This document shows, in pieces, positions 16,284 through 25,262 of a stretch of DNA of 64,000 nucleotides. Source of the stretch: Steroidobacteraceae bacterium (GTDB lineage: Bacteria > Pseudomonadota > Gammaproteobacteria > Steroidobacterales > Steroidobacteraceae). Made by a program: the position numbers and the translations under genes. The stretch spans positions 1 to 64,000 of the forward strand of contig JABAQU010000008.1 in assembly GCA_019187185.1 (NCBI GenBank), in the 5' to 3' direction. How positions within the stretch are numbered: position 1 is the stretch's first letter; the number at the start of each line of letters is the position of its first letter. The notes beneath the pieces are model-generated. The model saw nothing but the letters and a program-made list of their open reading frames with translations. It was not told where the DNA came from and made no database searches.

Positions 16284-17696
16284 ATGAGCCACAAGGTCTA
16301 CTTCGAATTTCCCGGACGCATCGTCCTCATCGGTTTCGGCAGCATCGGCCAGGGCGTGCTGCCGCTCATCCTGCGGCACATCGGCGTGCAACCCGGGCGC
16401 ATCAGCATCATCACGGCCGAAGACAACGGCCGCGAGATCGCCGCCGGGTACGGCGTGAAGTTCGTGCGCGAGGCGCTGACGCGCGAGAACTTCCGCCGCA
16501 TCCTCGACGCGAACGTCGGCCGCGGGGACTTCGTGCTGAACGTGTCGGTCGACGTGTCGAGCATCGCCCTCATCAAGTACTGCTGGGAGCGCGGCGCGAT
16601 GTACCTCGATACGTGCATCGAGCCGTGGGCGGGCGGTTACACCTCGCCGACCATCACGCCCGCGAAGCGCACGAACTACGCACTGCGCGAGGAGGCGCTG
16701 GCGCTCAAGGGGAGCAGCACGCGCGTGCCGACCGCCGTGATCACGCACGGCGCGAACCCGGGGCTCGTGTCGCATTTCGTCAAGCAGGCGCTGCTCAACA
16801 TCGCCGCGGACCTCGGGGTCGAGGCCGCGCCGCGCGCCCGCGCCGAGTGGGCGAAGCTGTCGCAGAAGCTCGGCGTCACGACGATCCATATCGCCGAGCG
16901 CGATACGCAGGTCTCGAGCGAGCCGAAGCGCATCAACGAGTTTGTCAATACCTGGTCGGTCGACGGGTTCGTCGGTGAGGGCAGCCAGCCGGCCGAGCTC
17001 GGCTGGGGCACGCACGAACGCAATTTCCCGCGCGACGGCAAGCGCCAGGAATTCGGTTGCGGCGCCGCGATCTATCTCATGCAGCCTGGCGCCGCGACGC
17101 GCGTGCGCACCTGGACGCCGAAGGCGAAGAATTTCATGGGATACCTGATCACGCACGGGGAGTCGATCTCGATCGCCGACTACCTGAGCGTGAAGAGTTC
17201 GTCGGACGCCATTTACCGGCCGACCGTGCACTACGCGTATCACCCGAGCGACGCGGCGGTGCTCTCGGTGCACGAACTGCAGGGCCGCAACTGGCAGCTC
17301 CAGGACACGAAGCGCATCATGATGGACGACATCGTGAGCGGCATCGACGAGCTCGGCGTGCTGATCGCGGGACACAAGAAGAACGCCTACTGGTACGGAT
17401 CGCAGCTGTCGGTCGAGGAGGCGCGCCGCCTCGCGCCCCACAACCAGGCGACCAGCCTGCAGGTCACGATATCGTGCCTCGCCGGCATGATCTGGGCCAT
17501 GGAAAATCCGAACCGGGGGCTGGTCGAGCCCGACGATCTCGACTTCCGCCGCATACTCGAGATCTGCGGGCCCTATCTCGGTCCCGTGATCGGCGAGTAC
17601 ACCGACTGGACACCGTTGTCGGATCGCGAGCGCCTCCTGCCGGAGGACATCGACAAGAGCGATCCGTGGCAGTTCAAGAACGTCCGCGTGTTCTGA
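16284..17696 (+). CDS. hss: Homospermidine synthase
   Basis: 470 residues. An N-terminal Rossmann fold (IVLIGFGSIGQGVLPL, 13-28) binds NAD+, followed by sequence typical of bacterial homospermidine synthase: IITAEDNGREIA, NVSVDVSSIALI, YLDTCIEPW, and THGANPGLVSHFVKQAL. The enzyme joins two putrescine units (or putrescine and spermidine) to homospermidine. The length is as expected for the bacterial enzyme (about 470-480). SpeA upstream can supply agmatine as putrescine precursor, though no agmatinase is in this window. It is followed by a convergent greB. Confidence 0.92.
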   Translation: MSHKVYFEFPGRIVLIGFGSIGQGVLPLILRHIGVQPGRISIITAEDNGREIAAGYGVKFVREALTRENFRRILDANVGRGDFVLNVSVDVSSIALIKYCWERGAMYLDTCIEPWAGGYTSPTITPAKRTNYALREEALALKGSSTRVPTAVITHGANPGLVSHFVKQALLNIAADLGVEAAPRARAEWAKLSQKLGVTTIHIAERDTQVSSEPKRINEFVNTWSVDGFVGEGSQPAELGWGTHERNFPRDGKRQEFGCGAAIYLMQPGAATRVRTWTPKAKNFMGYLITHGESISIADYLSVKSSSDAIYRPTVHYAYHPSDAAVLSVHELQGRNWQLQDTKRIMMDDIVSGIDELGVLIAGHKKNAYWYGSQLSVEEARRLAPHNQATSLQVTISCLAGMIWAMENPNRGLVEPDDLDFRRILEICGPYLGPVIGEYTDWTPLSDRERLLPEDIDKSDPWQFKNVRVF

Positions 17697-17706
17697 ATGG
17701 CACCAG

Positions 17707-18204
17707 TCATCGATACTCGATGCCCGCGATGGCGTAGGTGCGCTCGCCTTCCGGCGCACGCACGACCACCTCGTCGTCGAGCCGCTTGCCGAGCAGCGCC
17801 TTTGCGAGCGGCGCGTCCATGCTGATGTAGGCCGGCGCGACATCGAACTCGTCGGGACCGACGATGCGCACGCGCAGTCCGCGCCCATCCTCGCATTCGA
17901 GCGTGACCCACGCGCCGAAGTACACGCGTGCCGGATCCGAGGGGGGCCGATCCACGACGACCATCCCGTCGAGCCGCTGGCGCAGGTAGCGGACGCGGCG
18001 ATCGATTTCCCGCAGCCTGCGCTTGCCGTACGTGTACTCGGCATTCTCGGACCGGTCCCCCTGTGCGGCGGCCTCCGCGACGGCCTGCGTGACCTGCGGG
18101 CGCTCGACGCGCCACAGCCGGTCGAGCTCGGCCTTGAGGCGGGCGTGCCCGTCCGGCGTGATGAAGCGGGATCCGGGCGCCTCCCGCGGGCGATAGCGGC
18201 TCAT
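17707..18204 (-). CDS. greB: Transcription elongation factor GreB
   Basis: 165 residues. The N-terminal coiled coil contains the acidic tip motif DRSENAEYTYGKRRLREIDRR, which enters the RNA polymerase secondary channel and stimulates cleavage of backtracked RNA; the C-terminal FKBP-like domain follows (about 85-160). The YTYGKRRLREIDRRVRYL pattern and length favour GreB over GreA. A TTG or the ATG at 18204 are both possible starts; the ATG gives the usual short N-terminus. It is divergent from a small unknown gene. Confidence 0.9.
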   Translation of the reverse strand: MSRYRPREAPGSRFITPDGHARLKAELDRLWRVERPQVTQAVAEAAAQGDRSENAEYTYGKRRLREIDRRVRYLRQRLDGMVVVDRPPSDPARVYFGAWVTLECEDGRGLRVRIVGPDEFDVAPAYISMDAPLAKALLGKRLDDEVVVRAPEGERTYAIAGIEYR

Positions 18205-18304
18205 CGGGGGCAATTCTCGGCTTTCTTGCGCCAGTTCTCATCTTCGGGGGCCGTACCGCGGGGTTATTGTGGGGGCAGTCACAGTCTTCCGGCGGGCAGG
18301 CGAC

Positions 18305-18310
18305 TAGCCT
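18305..18310 (+). promoter_or_regulatory. -10-like hexamer before the 65-residue gene
   Basis: TAGCCT ends seven bases before the ATG at 18318, and no Shine-Dalgarno sequence is visible. The -35 region is not recognisable. Reported because its geometry repeats at other first genes in the window. Confidence 0.25.
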
Positions 18311-18317
18311 TGGTCCC

Positions 18318-18515
18318 ATGTCCGCCCGGTATTACACGCATTTCGTGACTCCGGCCGACGAGGCCCGACAGGCCCACGAGTGGAGCGGAGTGGTGGAACT
18401 CGGGCGCGCGCTCGATCAGCGCGGCGGAACGGGTGAGCTCGCGAGGCTGCTCGCACAGAGCTTCGAGCTCGATTCGGAGGACATCAGGATTTTGCACTGG
18501 GCGAGGCTTCATTGA
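18318..18515 (+). CDS. Small hypothetical protein, 65 residues
   Basis: A short protein with no family recognised: MSARYYTHFVTPADEARQ, then a helical segment and a conserved-looking end, ELDSEDIRILHWARLH. No signal peptide or membrane segment. It stands alone between divergent greB and an intrinsic terminator 56 bases after its stop, and is therefore probably a monocistronic unit. The codon composition agrees with its neighbours, but real coding is not certain at this length. Confidence 0.5.
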   Translation: MSARYYTHFVTPADEARQAHEWSGVVELGRALDQRGGTGELARLLAQSFELDSEDIRILHWARLH

Positions 18516-18532
18516 GCGTTTGAGATCCCCTG

Positions 18533-18563
18533 GCGGACTTCCTTCCCTTCATTGAAAGTCCGC
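18533..18563 (+). ncRNA. Stem-loop ahead of the terminator, possible small-RNA or 3'-UTR element
   Basis: GCGGACTT (18533-18540) and AAGTCCGC (18556-18563) form a perfect 8-bp stem with a 15-base pyrimidine-rich loop containing CCTTCCC, and the terminator stem starts seven bases later. A structured element ending in a strong terminator fits a small RNA or 3'-UTR-derived RNA, but no promoter or conservation evidence is available here. The alternative is a simple untranslated region. Confidence 0.3.
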
Positions 18564-18570
18564 ATACTGC

Positions 18571-18602
18571 GACCCCGGTCCACAAGACCGGGGTCTTTTT
18601 TT
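18571..18602 (+). terminator. Intrinsic terminator
   Basis: A perfect 10-bp stem, GACCCCGGTC (18571-18580) with GACCGGGGTC (18586-18595), a five-base loop CACAA and then seven T. It ends the unit holding the 65-residue gene, just before the DUF748 gene. It is the only classical GC-stem plus T-run terminator I found in the window. Confidence 0.9.
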
Positions 18603-18618
18603 GCCCGGGAGACCTCGC

Positions 18619-21537
18619 ATGCCTGCGCGCCGCATGAAGCTCGCCGCCTGGATCGCCGGGGTGCTCGTCGCCCTCGTCGGCCTCTACGCGTGGGCCGGGT
18701 ATCGGCTGGCGCCGCGGCTGATCGCGGAGAAATTGCCGGCGTCGGTCGCCGCCGCGACTGGCCAGCGCCTCACGCTCGGCAGCGTCGCGGTCGATCCGTT
18801 CGCGCTGTCTGTCGACGTGACCGGCCTCTCGCTCACCGGGCCGGATGGTGCGCCGCTGCTCGGTGCAAATCGGCTCTTCATCGACGCTGAACTGGCGTCG
18901 CTGTGGCGACGCAGCCTCGTGCTGCGATCGATCGTGCTCGATGAACCCGCGGTCGATCTCGTGCTGCGGAAGGACGGGAAGCTGAATCTCGTGACCGCGC
19001 TCGCGCCGAAGGCGCGCGCTGCGCCGGCGCGCGAGGCGCGCGCGCCGCTGCGCATCAGCGTCGGCGAGATCGTCGTCAATCGCGGCCGGCTCGACGCGAG
19101 CGATCTGCGGCGCGCGGTGCCGCTGCACGAGCGTCTGGCGCCGATCAACGTGCGCGTGCAGGACTTCACGACGGCGGCCGGGGAGGCGGGGCGCTTCGAG
19201 ATCGTCGGACGCGGCGAGCATGGCGCGGCTCTGTCGCTCGACGGACAGGTTGTGGCGCAGCCGTTCGCGCTCGATGGCCGGCTGACCGTGCGGCACCTTC
19301 CGGCCGAGACAGCCTGGCGCTTCGCCGGCGCGTACGATCGCATCGCGCCACCCTCGGGCGAGATCGACCTCTCGACCCGCTACCGCATCGCCTCGGGCGA
19401 GGGCGGCGCGCGAATCGACCTCACGGCGCTCGACATCGACGCGCGCGCGCTCGCCGTGCGCGCCGCGGGCGCCGACAGCGAGTGGATCCGGATCGCGGGG
19501 CTCGCGGAGCGGGGCGGCAGCATCGCGGTGCACGACGCCCTCGTGCGCCTGCCGGACATCGCGATGCAGGGCCTCGAGGTGCACGCCTGGTCCGGCGAGG
19601 ACGGCCACCTGAATCTCGCGGCGCTCGCGCCGCAGGCGCAGGTACCGCCGCCAGCCTCGCAAGCCGCGACCGCGCAGGACGCGGCGTCGCGCAAGGACTG
19701 GCGCATCGAGGCGCCGAAGCTGCGCATCGCCGGTTCCCGCATCGCATACGAGGACCGCCGCGCGCCGTCGACCGTGAGCTACCGGCTTGCGCCCTTCGAT
19801 CTCGATGTCGATGGTTACGCGAGCGATGGCGGGCCGGTCAAGGCGGTGCTGCGCGGCACGTTCAACGACACGGGGCGCATCGCGGTCGAGGGCGAGTGGC
19901 GGCCCGCGGAGCCGGGCGGGGAGTTCACCGTCGATGCTGCACAGTTGCCGGTGCCGTTCCTGCAACCGTACCTCGAGCGCCGCACCGACCTCGTGCTCGA
20001 AGACGGCACGCTGGCGGTGAAAGGCAAGGTCCGGATCGCGCGACCGGTCGGCACCGCGCCACGCATCGACTTCGACGGCCAGGCAACGCTCGCGGGATTT
20101 CGCAGCGTCGACCGCGAACTGCGCCAGGACTTCATCCGCTTCGGCGCGCTGTCGCTGTCCGGTATCCGTTACCGCACCTCGCCGGCGTCGCTGCGCGTGC
20201 GGGACGTGCTCGCGAGCGGCGCGTACTTCAAGCTCGTGATCGCCCCCGACCGGACCACCAACCTCGCCGACGTGCTGTCGCCGCCCCGCCTGCGCGCGCG
20301 CGCAGGCGACGGCGATGCGGTGGGTGCGCGGGCGCACACGGCCGGCACGTCCACGCAGGCGCCGCGGCGGATGCCGATGCGCATCGACCGGATCCGCGTC
20401 GAGCGCAGTTCGGCGAACTTCGCCGACCTGTCGATCCGCCCGAGTTTCGCGACGGGCATCCTGGATCTTGCGGGCAGCGTGAGCGGCCTGTCGTCGGACC
20501 CGGGTGCGCGCGCCGCAGTGAAGCTCGACGGCAAGGTGGATCGCTATGCGCCGGTCGAGATCCGGGGTTCGGCGAACTGGCTCGCCGCGAGCAGCTACAC
20601 AAACCTCGACGCGAATTTCCACAACATCGAGCTGCCGACCTTCACGCCGTACTCGGGCAAGTTCATGGGCTACGAGATCGAGAAGGGCAAACTCGATGCG
20701 CACTTCTCCTACCTGATCGAGCATCGCAGGCTCGATGCGAAGCACCGGTTCGTGCTCGACGGCTTCACGCTCGGCGAACGGGTCGACAGCGCCGATGCCG
20801 TGCACCTGCCGGTGAAGCTGGCGGTGGCGCTGCTGAAGGACCGCAACGGCGTGATCGACATCGACCTGCCGGTTTCCGGTTCGCTCGACGATCCGCAGTT
20901 CCGCGTCGGACCGCTCGTATGGAAGGCGCTGAAGAACCTGCTCGTCAAGATCGCCACCGCACCGTTTGCGCTGATCGGTTCGCTGTTCGGCGCGGGCGAG
21001 GAAGTGCGCTTCGTGGAGTTCGCCTATGGCAGTGCCGCGCTCGATGCACCGGCGCGCGAGCAGCTCGCGAGTGTCGGCAAGGCACTCACCGACCGGCCGC
21101 AACTCGCGCTCGAGGTGCCGCTCGTCGTCGACGGCGCGCACGATCGCGATGCGCTCGTCGAGCAGCGCTTCGAGGCCATGGTCGGCGGTGCGGCGTCACG
21201 TGGGCTGCGGGACAGCGATCCCGCAGCGTGGCAGAAAGTGCTCGACGCGGCGTGGCGCAGGGCGACCGGCGAGCGCCGCGCGCCGCGTCCCGAGCGCGCG
21301 AAGGACGAGGACGCAGGCAGCTGGGCGCAGCGCGTGATCGCGGCGGATGAAGCTGCGCTGCGATCACGCATCGTCGTCCCGGACACCGATCTCGCCGCCC
21401 TCGCGCGGGCACGCGCGGACGCCGTGCGCGATGCGCTCGTCGCGGGCGGGCTCGCGCCCGAGCGCGTGTTCGTCGTGACCGGCGAGCCCGCGGCGGATGC
21501 GACGGGACGTGTCCGGCTCACCCTCAACGTGCGGTGA
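18619..21537 (+). CDS. DUF748 / AsmA-like envelope protein
   Basis: 972 residues. An N-terminal membrane anchor (about residues 8-30, GVLVALVGLYAWAGY) is followed by a very long periplasmic region of beta-rich repeats typical of DUF748 proteins, a branch of the AsmA-like repeating beta-groove family. These proteins bridge inner and outer membranes and are implicated in phospholipid transport; for DUF748 itself this is inferred. The C-terminal VRFVEFAYGSAALDA segment (about 800) starts the usual end domain of the family. GGGAGA lies six bases before the ATG; the preceding TTG sits inside the terminator T-run. Confidence 0.8.
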   Translation: MPARRMKLAAWIAGVLVALVGLYAWAGYRLAPRLIAEKLPASVAAATGQRLTLGSVAVDPFALSVDVTGLSLTGPDGAPLLGANRLFIDAELASLWRRSLVLRSIVLDEPAVDLVLRKDGKLNLVTALAPKARAAPAREARAPLRISVGEIVVNRGRLDASDLRRAVPLHERLAPINVRVQDFTTAAGEAGRFEIVGRGEHGAALSLDGQVVAQPFALDGRLTVRHLPAETAWRFAGAYDRIAPPSGEIDLSTRYRIASGEGGARIDLTALDIDARALAVRAAGADSEWIRIAGLAERGGSIAVHDALVRLPDIAMQGLEVHAWSGEDGHLNLAALAPQAQVPPPASQAATAQDAASRKDWRIEAPKLRIAGSRIAYEDRRAPSTVSYRLAPFDLDVDGYASDGGPVKAVLRGTFNDTGRIAVEGEWRPAEPGGEFTVDAAQLPVPFLQPYLERRTDLVLEDGTLAVKGKVRIARPVGTAPRIDFDGQATLAGFRSVDRELRQDFIRFGALSLSGIRYRTSPASLRVRDVLASGAYFKLVIAPDRTTNLADVLSPPRLRARAGDGDAVGARAHTAGTSTQAPRRMPMRIDRIRVERSSANFADLSIRPSFATGILDLAGSVSGLSSDPGARAAVKLDGKVDRYAPVEIRGSANWLAASSYTNLDANFHNIELPTFTPYSGKFMGYEIEKGKLDAHFSYLIEHRRLDAKHRFVLDGFTLGERVDSADAVHLPVKLAVALLKDRNGVIDIDLPVSGSLDDPQFRVGPLVWKALKNLLVKIATAPFALIGSLFGAGEEVRFVEFAYGSAALDAPAREQLASVGKALTDRPQLALEVPLVVDGAHDRDALVEQRFEAMVGGAASRGLRDSDPAAWQKVLDAAWRRATGERRAPRPERAKDEDAGSWAQRVIAADEAALRSRIVVPDTDLAALARARADAVRDALVAGGLAPERVFVVTGEPAADATGRVRLTLNVR

Positions 21538-21543
21538 TCTTCG

Positions 21544-21549
21544 TATACT
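21544..21549 (+). promoter_or_regulatory. -10-like hexamer before the M13 peptidase gene
   Basis: TATACT ends six bases before the ATG at 21556, in the 18-base gap after the DUF748 gene. No Shine-Dalgarno sequence precedes the ATG. The -35 region is inside the upstream gene and is not a good match. Confidence 0.3.
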
Positions 21550-21555
21550 GCGCCG

Positions 21556-23619
21556 ATGCGAAATTTCGTCACGACCGCTGCGATCACGGTATTGACCGCC
21601 TGCGCGACGTCGGTTCCGGCGCCTGCCCCACCACCACCATCGATCGAGACGCCCCCGGCTGCGCCACCGCGGCCTTCGGGCCTGCTGCTCGGCGGCTACG
21701 ACCCTGCCATCCGGCCGCAGGACGACCTGTACGGGTTCACCGGCGGCAAATGGCTGAGCGAGACCGAGATTCCCGCGGATCGTTCGAGCTGGGGCACATT
21801 TGCGATGCTCGACGAGCGCGCCGAGCAGGATGTGCGGGCCATCGCCGAGGAGGTCGCCCAGCGCGCCGACCTTCCGCCGGGGTCCGATGCGCAGAAAATC
21901 GGTGACCTGTACGCGAGCTTCATGAACATGCAGGCGGTGGATGCCGCCGGCCTCAAGCCGCTCGAGTCGCGCTTCGCGCGCATCCGGGCGATCGCGACCC
22001 ACGCCGACGTCGTGCGCTTCATCGGCGAGTCGCAACGGCTGCTGCAGCGTGTGCCGCTCAATTACTACGTGGCGCAGGACGCGGGCGATGCGACGCACTA
22101 CATCGGCGTCCTCGCGCAGGGCGGCCTGTCGATGCCGGACCGCGACTACTACCTGAAGCAGGACCCGGCCAATGCGGCGTTTCGCAAGCAGCACGTCGAA
22201 TACATCGAGAAGATGCTGACGCTCGCCGGGGCGCGCAGGGCCGCCGCGCGTGCCCGGCGCATTGCGCTCCTCGAGACCGCCATCGCCGCGATCCAGTGGT
22301 CGAAGGTACAGAATCGCGATCCGGTGGCGACCTACAACAAGACGACACCGGCGGCGCTCGCCGCGCTCGCGCCCTCCATCGACTGGAGCGCGTTCTTCGC
22401 CGCCGCCGGTGCGCCCGCGGCCGCGGTCGACGTGAACCAGCCGACCTACGTGCAGGCGCTTGCGAGGCTGATCACCGACACGCCGGTCTCCGTCTGGCGC
22501 GAGTACTTCTTCTTCCAGTTGCTCGATGTGTCGGCGCCCTATCTCGCCACGCCGTTTGCGACGGCGCACTTCGAATTCCACAGCAAGGCGTTGCAGGGCG
22601 TGCAGGAAGAGCCCGCGCGCTGGAAGCGGGGCGTGGCGCTCATCGACGAGCAGCTCGGCCAGCTCGTCGGCAAGGCGTACGTGACGCGGCACTTCGAGCC
22701 GGAGTCGAAGACGGAGATCCATGCGCTCGTCGACAACCTGCTGCGGGCGTTCGACCTGTCGATCGACACGCTCGCGTGGATGAGCCCGGCGACGCGTGCC
22801 GCCGCCAAGACGAAGCTGCACAAGATCAGCGTGAAGGTCGGCTATCCGGACAAGTGGCAGGATTACTCGGCGCTCGCGATCTCGCGCGACGACCTCTACG
22901 GCAACGTGCAGCGCGGCACGGCCTATGAATTCGCCCGCGACCTCGCAAAGCTCGGCGCGCCGATCGATCGCACCGAGTGGCACATGACGCCGCAGACGGT
23001 CAATGCCTACTACAACCCGGCGATGAACGAGATCGTCTTCCCGGCCGCGATCCTGCAGCCGCCGTATTTCGACCCGGAGATCGACAGCGCGGTCAACTAC
23101 GGTGCGATCGGCGGCGTGATCGGCCACGAAATCAGCCACGGCTTCGACGATTCGGGGCGCCAGTACGACGGCGACGGGAACCTGCGCGACTGGTGGACCG
23201 CCGAGGATGCCGCGCGCTTCAAGGCGCTCGCCGACCGGCTCGTGGCGCAGTACGACGCATACACCGTGCTCGACGGACAGCACCTGAACGGCAGGCTGAC
23301 GCTCGGCGAGAACATCGGCGACCTGTCGGGACTCGCGGTCGCGTACCGCGCCTGGCAGCTCTCGCTCGATGGCCGGCCGGCGCCCGTGATCGACGGTTAC
23401 AGCGGTGCGCAGCGCTTCTTCCTCGGCTGGTCGCAGAGCTGGCGATGGAAATACCGGGACAACAACCTGCGCATGCGCCTCGTCGTCGATCCGCACAGCC
23501 CCGCGCAGTTCCGCGTCGACGGCGTCGTGACGAACCTGGACGAGTTCTACGCGGCATTCGGTGTCGATGTCGGCGACAAGCTGTACCGGCCAGACGCCGA
23601 TCGTGTGAGAATCTGGTGA
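21556..23619 (+). CDS. M13 family metallopeptidase (neprilysin/PepO-like) lipoprotein
   Basis: 687 residues. The signal peptide ends in a lipobox (VLTAC, Cys 16), then a Pro-rich linker. The M13 catalytic elements are all present: the NAYY substrate-binding motif (about 483), the zinc site HEISH (about 523-527), and the third zinc ligand in GENIGDLSG (Glu 585). A C-terminal RVRIW end is the usual M13 CxxW-type region lacking the cysteine. M13 enzymes cut oligopeptides; anchored by lipid, this one would act in the periplasm or at the surface. It lies 29 bases before the LemA gene. Confidence 0.92.
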   Translation: MRNFVTTAAITVLTACATSVPAPAPPPPSIETPPAAPPRPSGLLLGGYDPAIRPQDDLYGFTGGKWLSETEIPADRSSWGTFAMLDERAEQDVRAIAEEVAQRADLPPGSDAQKIGDLYASFMNMQAVDAAGLKPLESRFARIRAIATHADVVRFIGESQRLLQRVPLNYYVAQDAGDATHYIGVLAQGGLSMPDRDYYLKQDPANAAFRKQHVEYIEKMLTLAGARRAAARARRIALLETAIAAIQWSKVQNRDPVATYNKTTPAALAALAPSIDWSAFFAAAGAPAAAVDVNQPTYVQALARLITDTPVSVWREYFFFQLLDVSAPYLATPFATAHFEFHSKALQGVQEEPARWKRGVALIDEQLGQLVGKAYVTRHFEPESKTEIHALVDNLLRAFDLSIDTLAWMSPATRAAAKTKLHKISVKVGYPDKWQDYSALAISRDDLYGNVQRGTAYEFARDLAKLGAPIDRTEWHMTPQTVNAYYNPAMNEIVFPAAILQPPYFDPEIDSAVNYGAIGGVIGHEISHGFDDSGRQYDGDGNLRDWWTAEDAARFKALADRLVAQYDAYTVLDGQHLNGRLTLGENIGDLSGLAVAYRAWQLSLDGRPAPVIDGYSGAQRFFLGWSQSWRWKYRDNNLRMRLVVDPHSPAQFRVDGVVTNLDEFYAAFGVDVGDKLYRPDADRVRIW

Positions 23620-23648
23620 GGAGACATCGCAGGCAGGGGAGTGACAAC

Positions 23649-24317
23649 ATGCGCGCGCTGAAACTCGCATTCGTGGCGGCCGCCGGCCTCGTGCTCACGG
23701 GCTGCGGCTACAACTCGCTGCAGTCCCAGGACGAAGCGGTGAAGTCCGCGTGGTCCGAGGTCGTCAACCAGTACCAGCGGCGCGCCGATCTCGTGCCGAA
23801 CCTCGTCGCGACGGTGAAGGGGTTTGCGCAGCAGGAGCAGACCGTGCTGCTCGGCGTGACCGAGGCCCGCGCGAAGGTCGGTTCGATCCAGGTCACGCCC
23901 GAGATGCTGAACGATCCAGGGGCGCTCGCGAAATTCCAGGCCGCGCAGGGCGAGCTCACGACCGCGCTGAAGAGCCTGCTCGCGGTGACCGAGAACTACC
24001 CGGACCTCAAGTCGAACCAGAACTTCCTCGAACTGCAGGCGCAGCTCGAGGGCACGGAGAACCGCATCGCGGTGGCGCGCAACCGCTATATCGCCGCCGT
24101 GCAGCAGTTCAATACGACGGTGCGCTCGTTCCCGACGAACCTGACCGCGATGCTGTTCAAGTTCCAGGTCAAGCCGAACTTCACCGTCGAGAACGAGGCG
24201 GCGATCGCGCGGCCCCCGGCGGTCGATTTCGGCGCGGGTGCTGCCGCACCGACGCCCGCACCGGCGCCTGCGCCCGCACCGGCAGCCGAATCGCAGCCGA
24301 TGATGCCCTCGACCTGA
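23649..24317 (+). CDS. LemA family lipoprotein
   Basis: 222 residues. Lipobox LVLTGC (Cys 19), then the long antiparallel helices of LemA: EAVKSAWSEVVNQYQRRADLVPNLVATVKG, which is the conserved core. The C-terminus is an Ala/Pro repeat (about 195-215). LemA proteins are widespread envelope proteins of uncertain function and are very often next to TPM-domain genes, as here. Together with the two downstream genes this is the classical LemA-TPM-TPM arrangement. Confidence 0.88.
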   Translation: MRALKLAFVAAAGLVLTGCGYNSLQSQDEAVKSAWSEVVNQYQRRADLVPNLVATVKGFAQQEQTVLLGVTEARAKVGSIQVTPEMLNDPGALAKFQAAQGELTTALKSLLAVTENYPDLKSNQNFLELQAQLEGTENRIAVARNRYIAAVQQFNTTVRSFPTNLTAMLFKFQVKPNFTVENEAAIARPPAVDFGAGAAAPTPAPAPAPAPAAESQPMMPST

Positions 24318-24336
24318 GCGAGCGGGCGCCCGCGCC

Positions 24337-25254
24337 GTGCACCCCCCGTGCCTGCGGCCCGCAGCCGTCACATTCGTGCTGGCGGTCGTCGTGGCCGTCG
24401 TCGCCACGGCGTTGCCACGCGCGGCGCTCGCGCAGGACCTCAAGGCGATTCCGCCCCTTGCCGCCCGCGTCACCGATACGACCGGCACGCTCACGGAGGG
24501 CGAGCGCGCCGCGCTCGACGCGAAGCTCGCCGCCTTCGAGCGTGAAAAGGGCGCCCAGGTCGCGGTGCTGATCGTCCCGACCACACAGCCGGAGGACATT
24601 GCGCAGTACTCGATCCGGGTCGTCGACGCCTGGAAGCTCGGTCGCGCGCAGCCCGACGACGGCGTGCTGCTGCTCGTCGCCAAGGACGACCGGCAGCTGC
24701 GCATCGAAGTCGGCTACGGACTCGAGGGGGCGCTGCCCGACGCCATCGCGAGCCGCATCATTCGTGAGACGATCGTGCCGCGCTTTCGCGAGAACGATTA
24801 CTACGGCGGCATCGACGCGGGCGTCGACCGCATCCTCGGCGTGATCCGCGGCGAGCCGCTGCCGCCGCCGGACGAGCGCTGGCAGCGCGACAGGACCGCC
24901 GGCCGCGGCGCGCAGTGGCTGCCGATGCTCCTGTTCGGCGTGTTTGTCGGCTCGGGTGTCCTGCGTGCGATTTTCGGGCGGGGCCTCGGCTCGCTGCTGA
25001 CCGGCGGGGCGATCGGCGTGATCGTCTATGTCCTGCTCGCCGCGCTCGGCATATCGATCGCGGCGGGCATCGGCGCGTGGCTGCTGTCGTTGTTCCTGTC
25101 CGTGATCCCCCGTGGCAACTGGTCGAGCGGACCACGTCATGGTGGCTGGGGCGGCGGCTGGGGCGGCGGTTTCGGCGGTGGTGGCTTCGGCGGCGGCGGG
25201 TTCAGCGGCGGGGGTGGCGGCTTCGGGGGCGGCGGTGCCTCCGGGCGCTGGTGA
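24337..25254 (+). CDS. TPM-domain (YgcG-type) membrane protein
   Basis: 305 residues. A signal peptide (to about Ala 32) leads to a TPM domain (about 40-170) with the conserved RVTDTTGTLT start and LRIEVGYGLEGALPDA segment, two or three membrane segments (about 190-260), and a Gly-rich, Trp- and Phe-punctuated C-terminal tail (from about 268) ending in ASGRW. This is the YgcG-like layout. TPM domains are found in phosphatase-like TLP18.3 proteins; the function here is unproven. The start is a GTG 20 bases after the LemA stop, without a good Shine-Dalgarno sequence. Confidence 0.82.
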   Translation: MHPPCLRPAAVTFVLAVVVAVVATALPRAALAQDLKAIPPLAARVTDTTGTLTEGERAALDAKLAAFEREKGAQVAVLIVPTTQPEDIAQYSIRVVDAWKLGRAQPDDGVLLLVAKDDRQLRIEVGYGLEGALPDAIASRIIRETIVPRFRENDYYGGIDAGVDRILGVIRGEPLPPPDERWQRDRTAGRGAQWLPMLLFGVFVGSGVLRAIFGRGLGSLLTGGAIGVIVYVLLAALGISIAAGIGAWLLSLFLSVIPRGNWSSGPRHGGWGGGWGGGFGGGGFGGGGFSGGGGGFGGGGASGRW

Positions 25255-25262
25255 GAACATCG

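Noticed and set aside
14658..18044. Long minus-strand frame that includes sseA at its 3' end
   Set aside because: Its upstream part is antisense to the GST and homospermidine synthase genes; only the sseA portion has domain signatures.
25140..25250. Glycine-codon repeat resembling a tandem repeat or CRISPR-like run
   Set aside because: It is the Gly-rich tail of the TPM protein, in frame and typical of that family.
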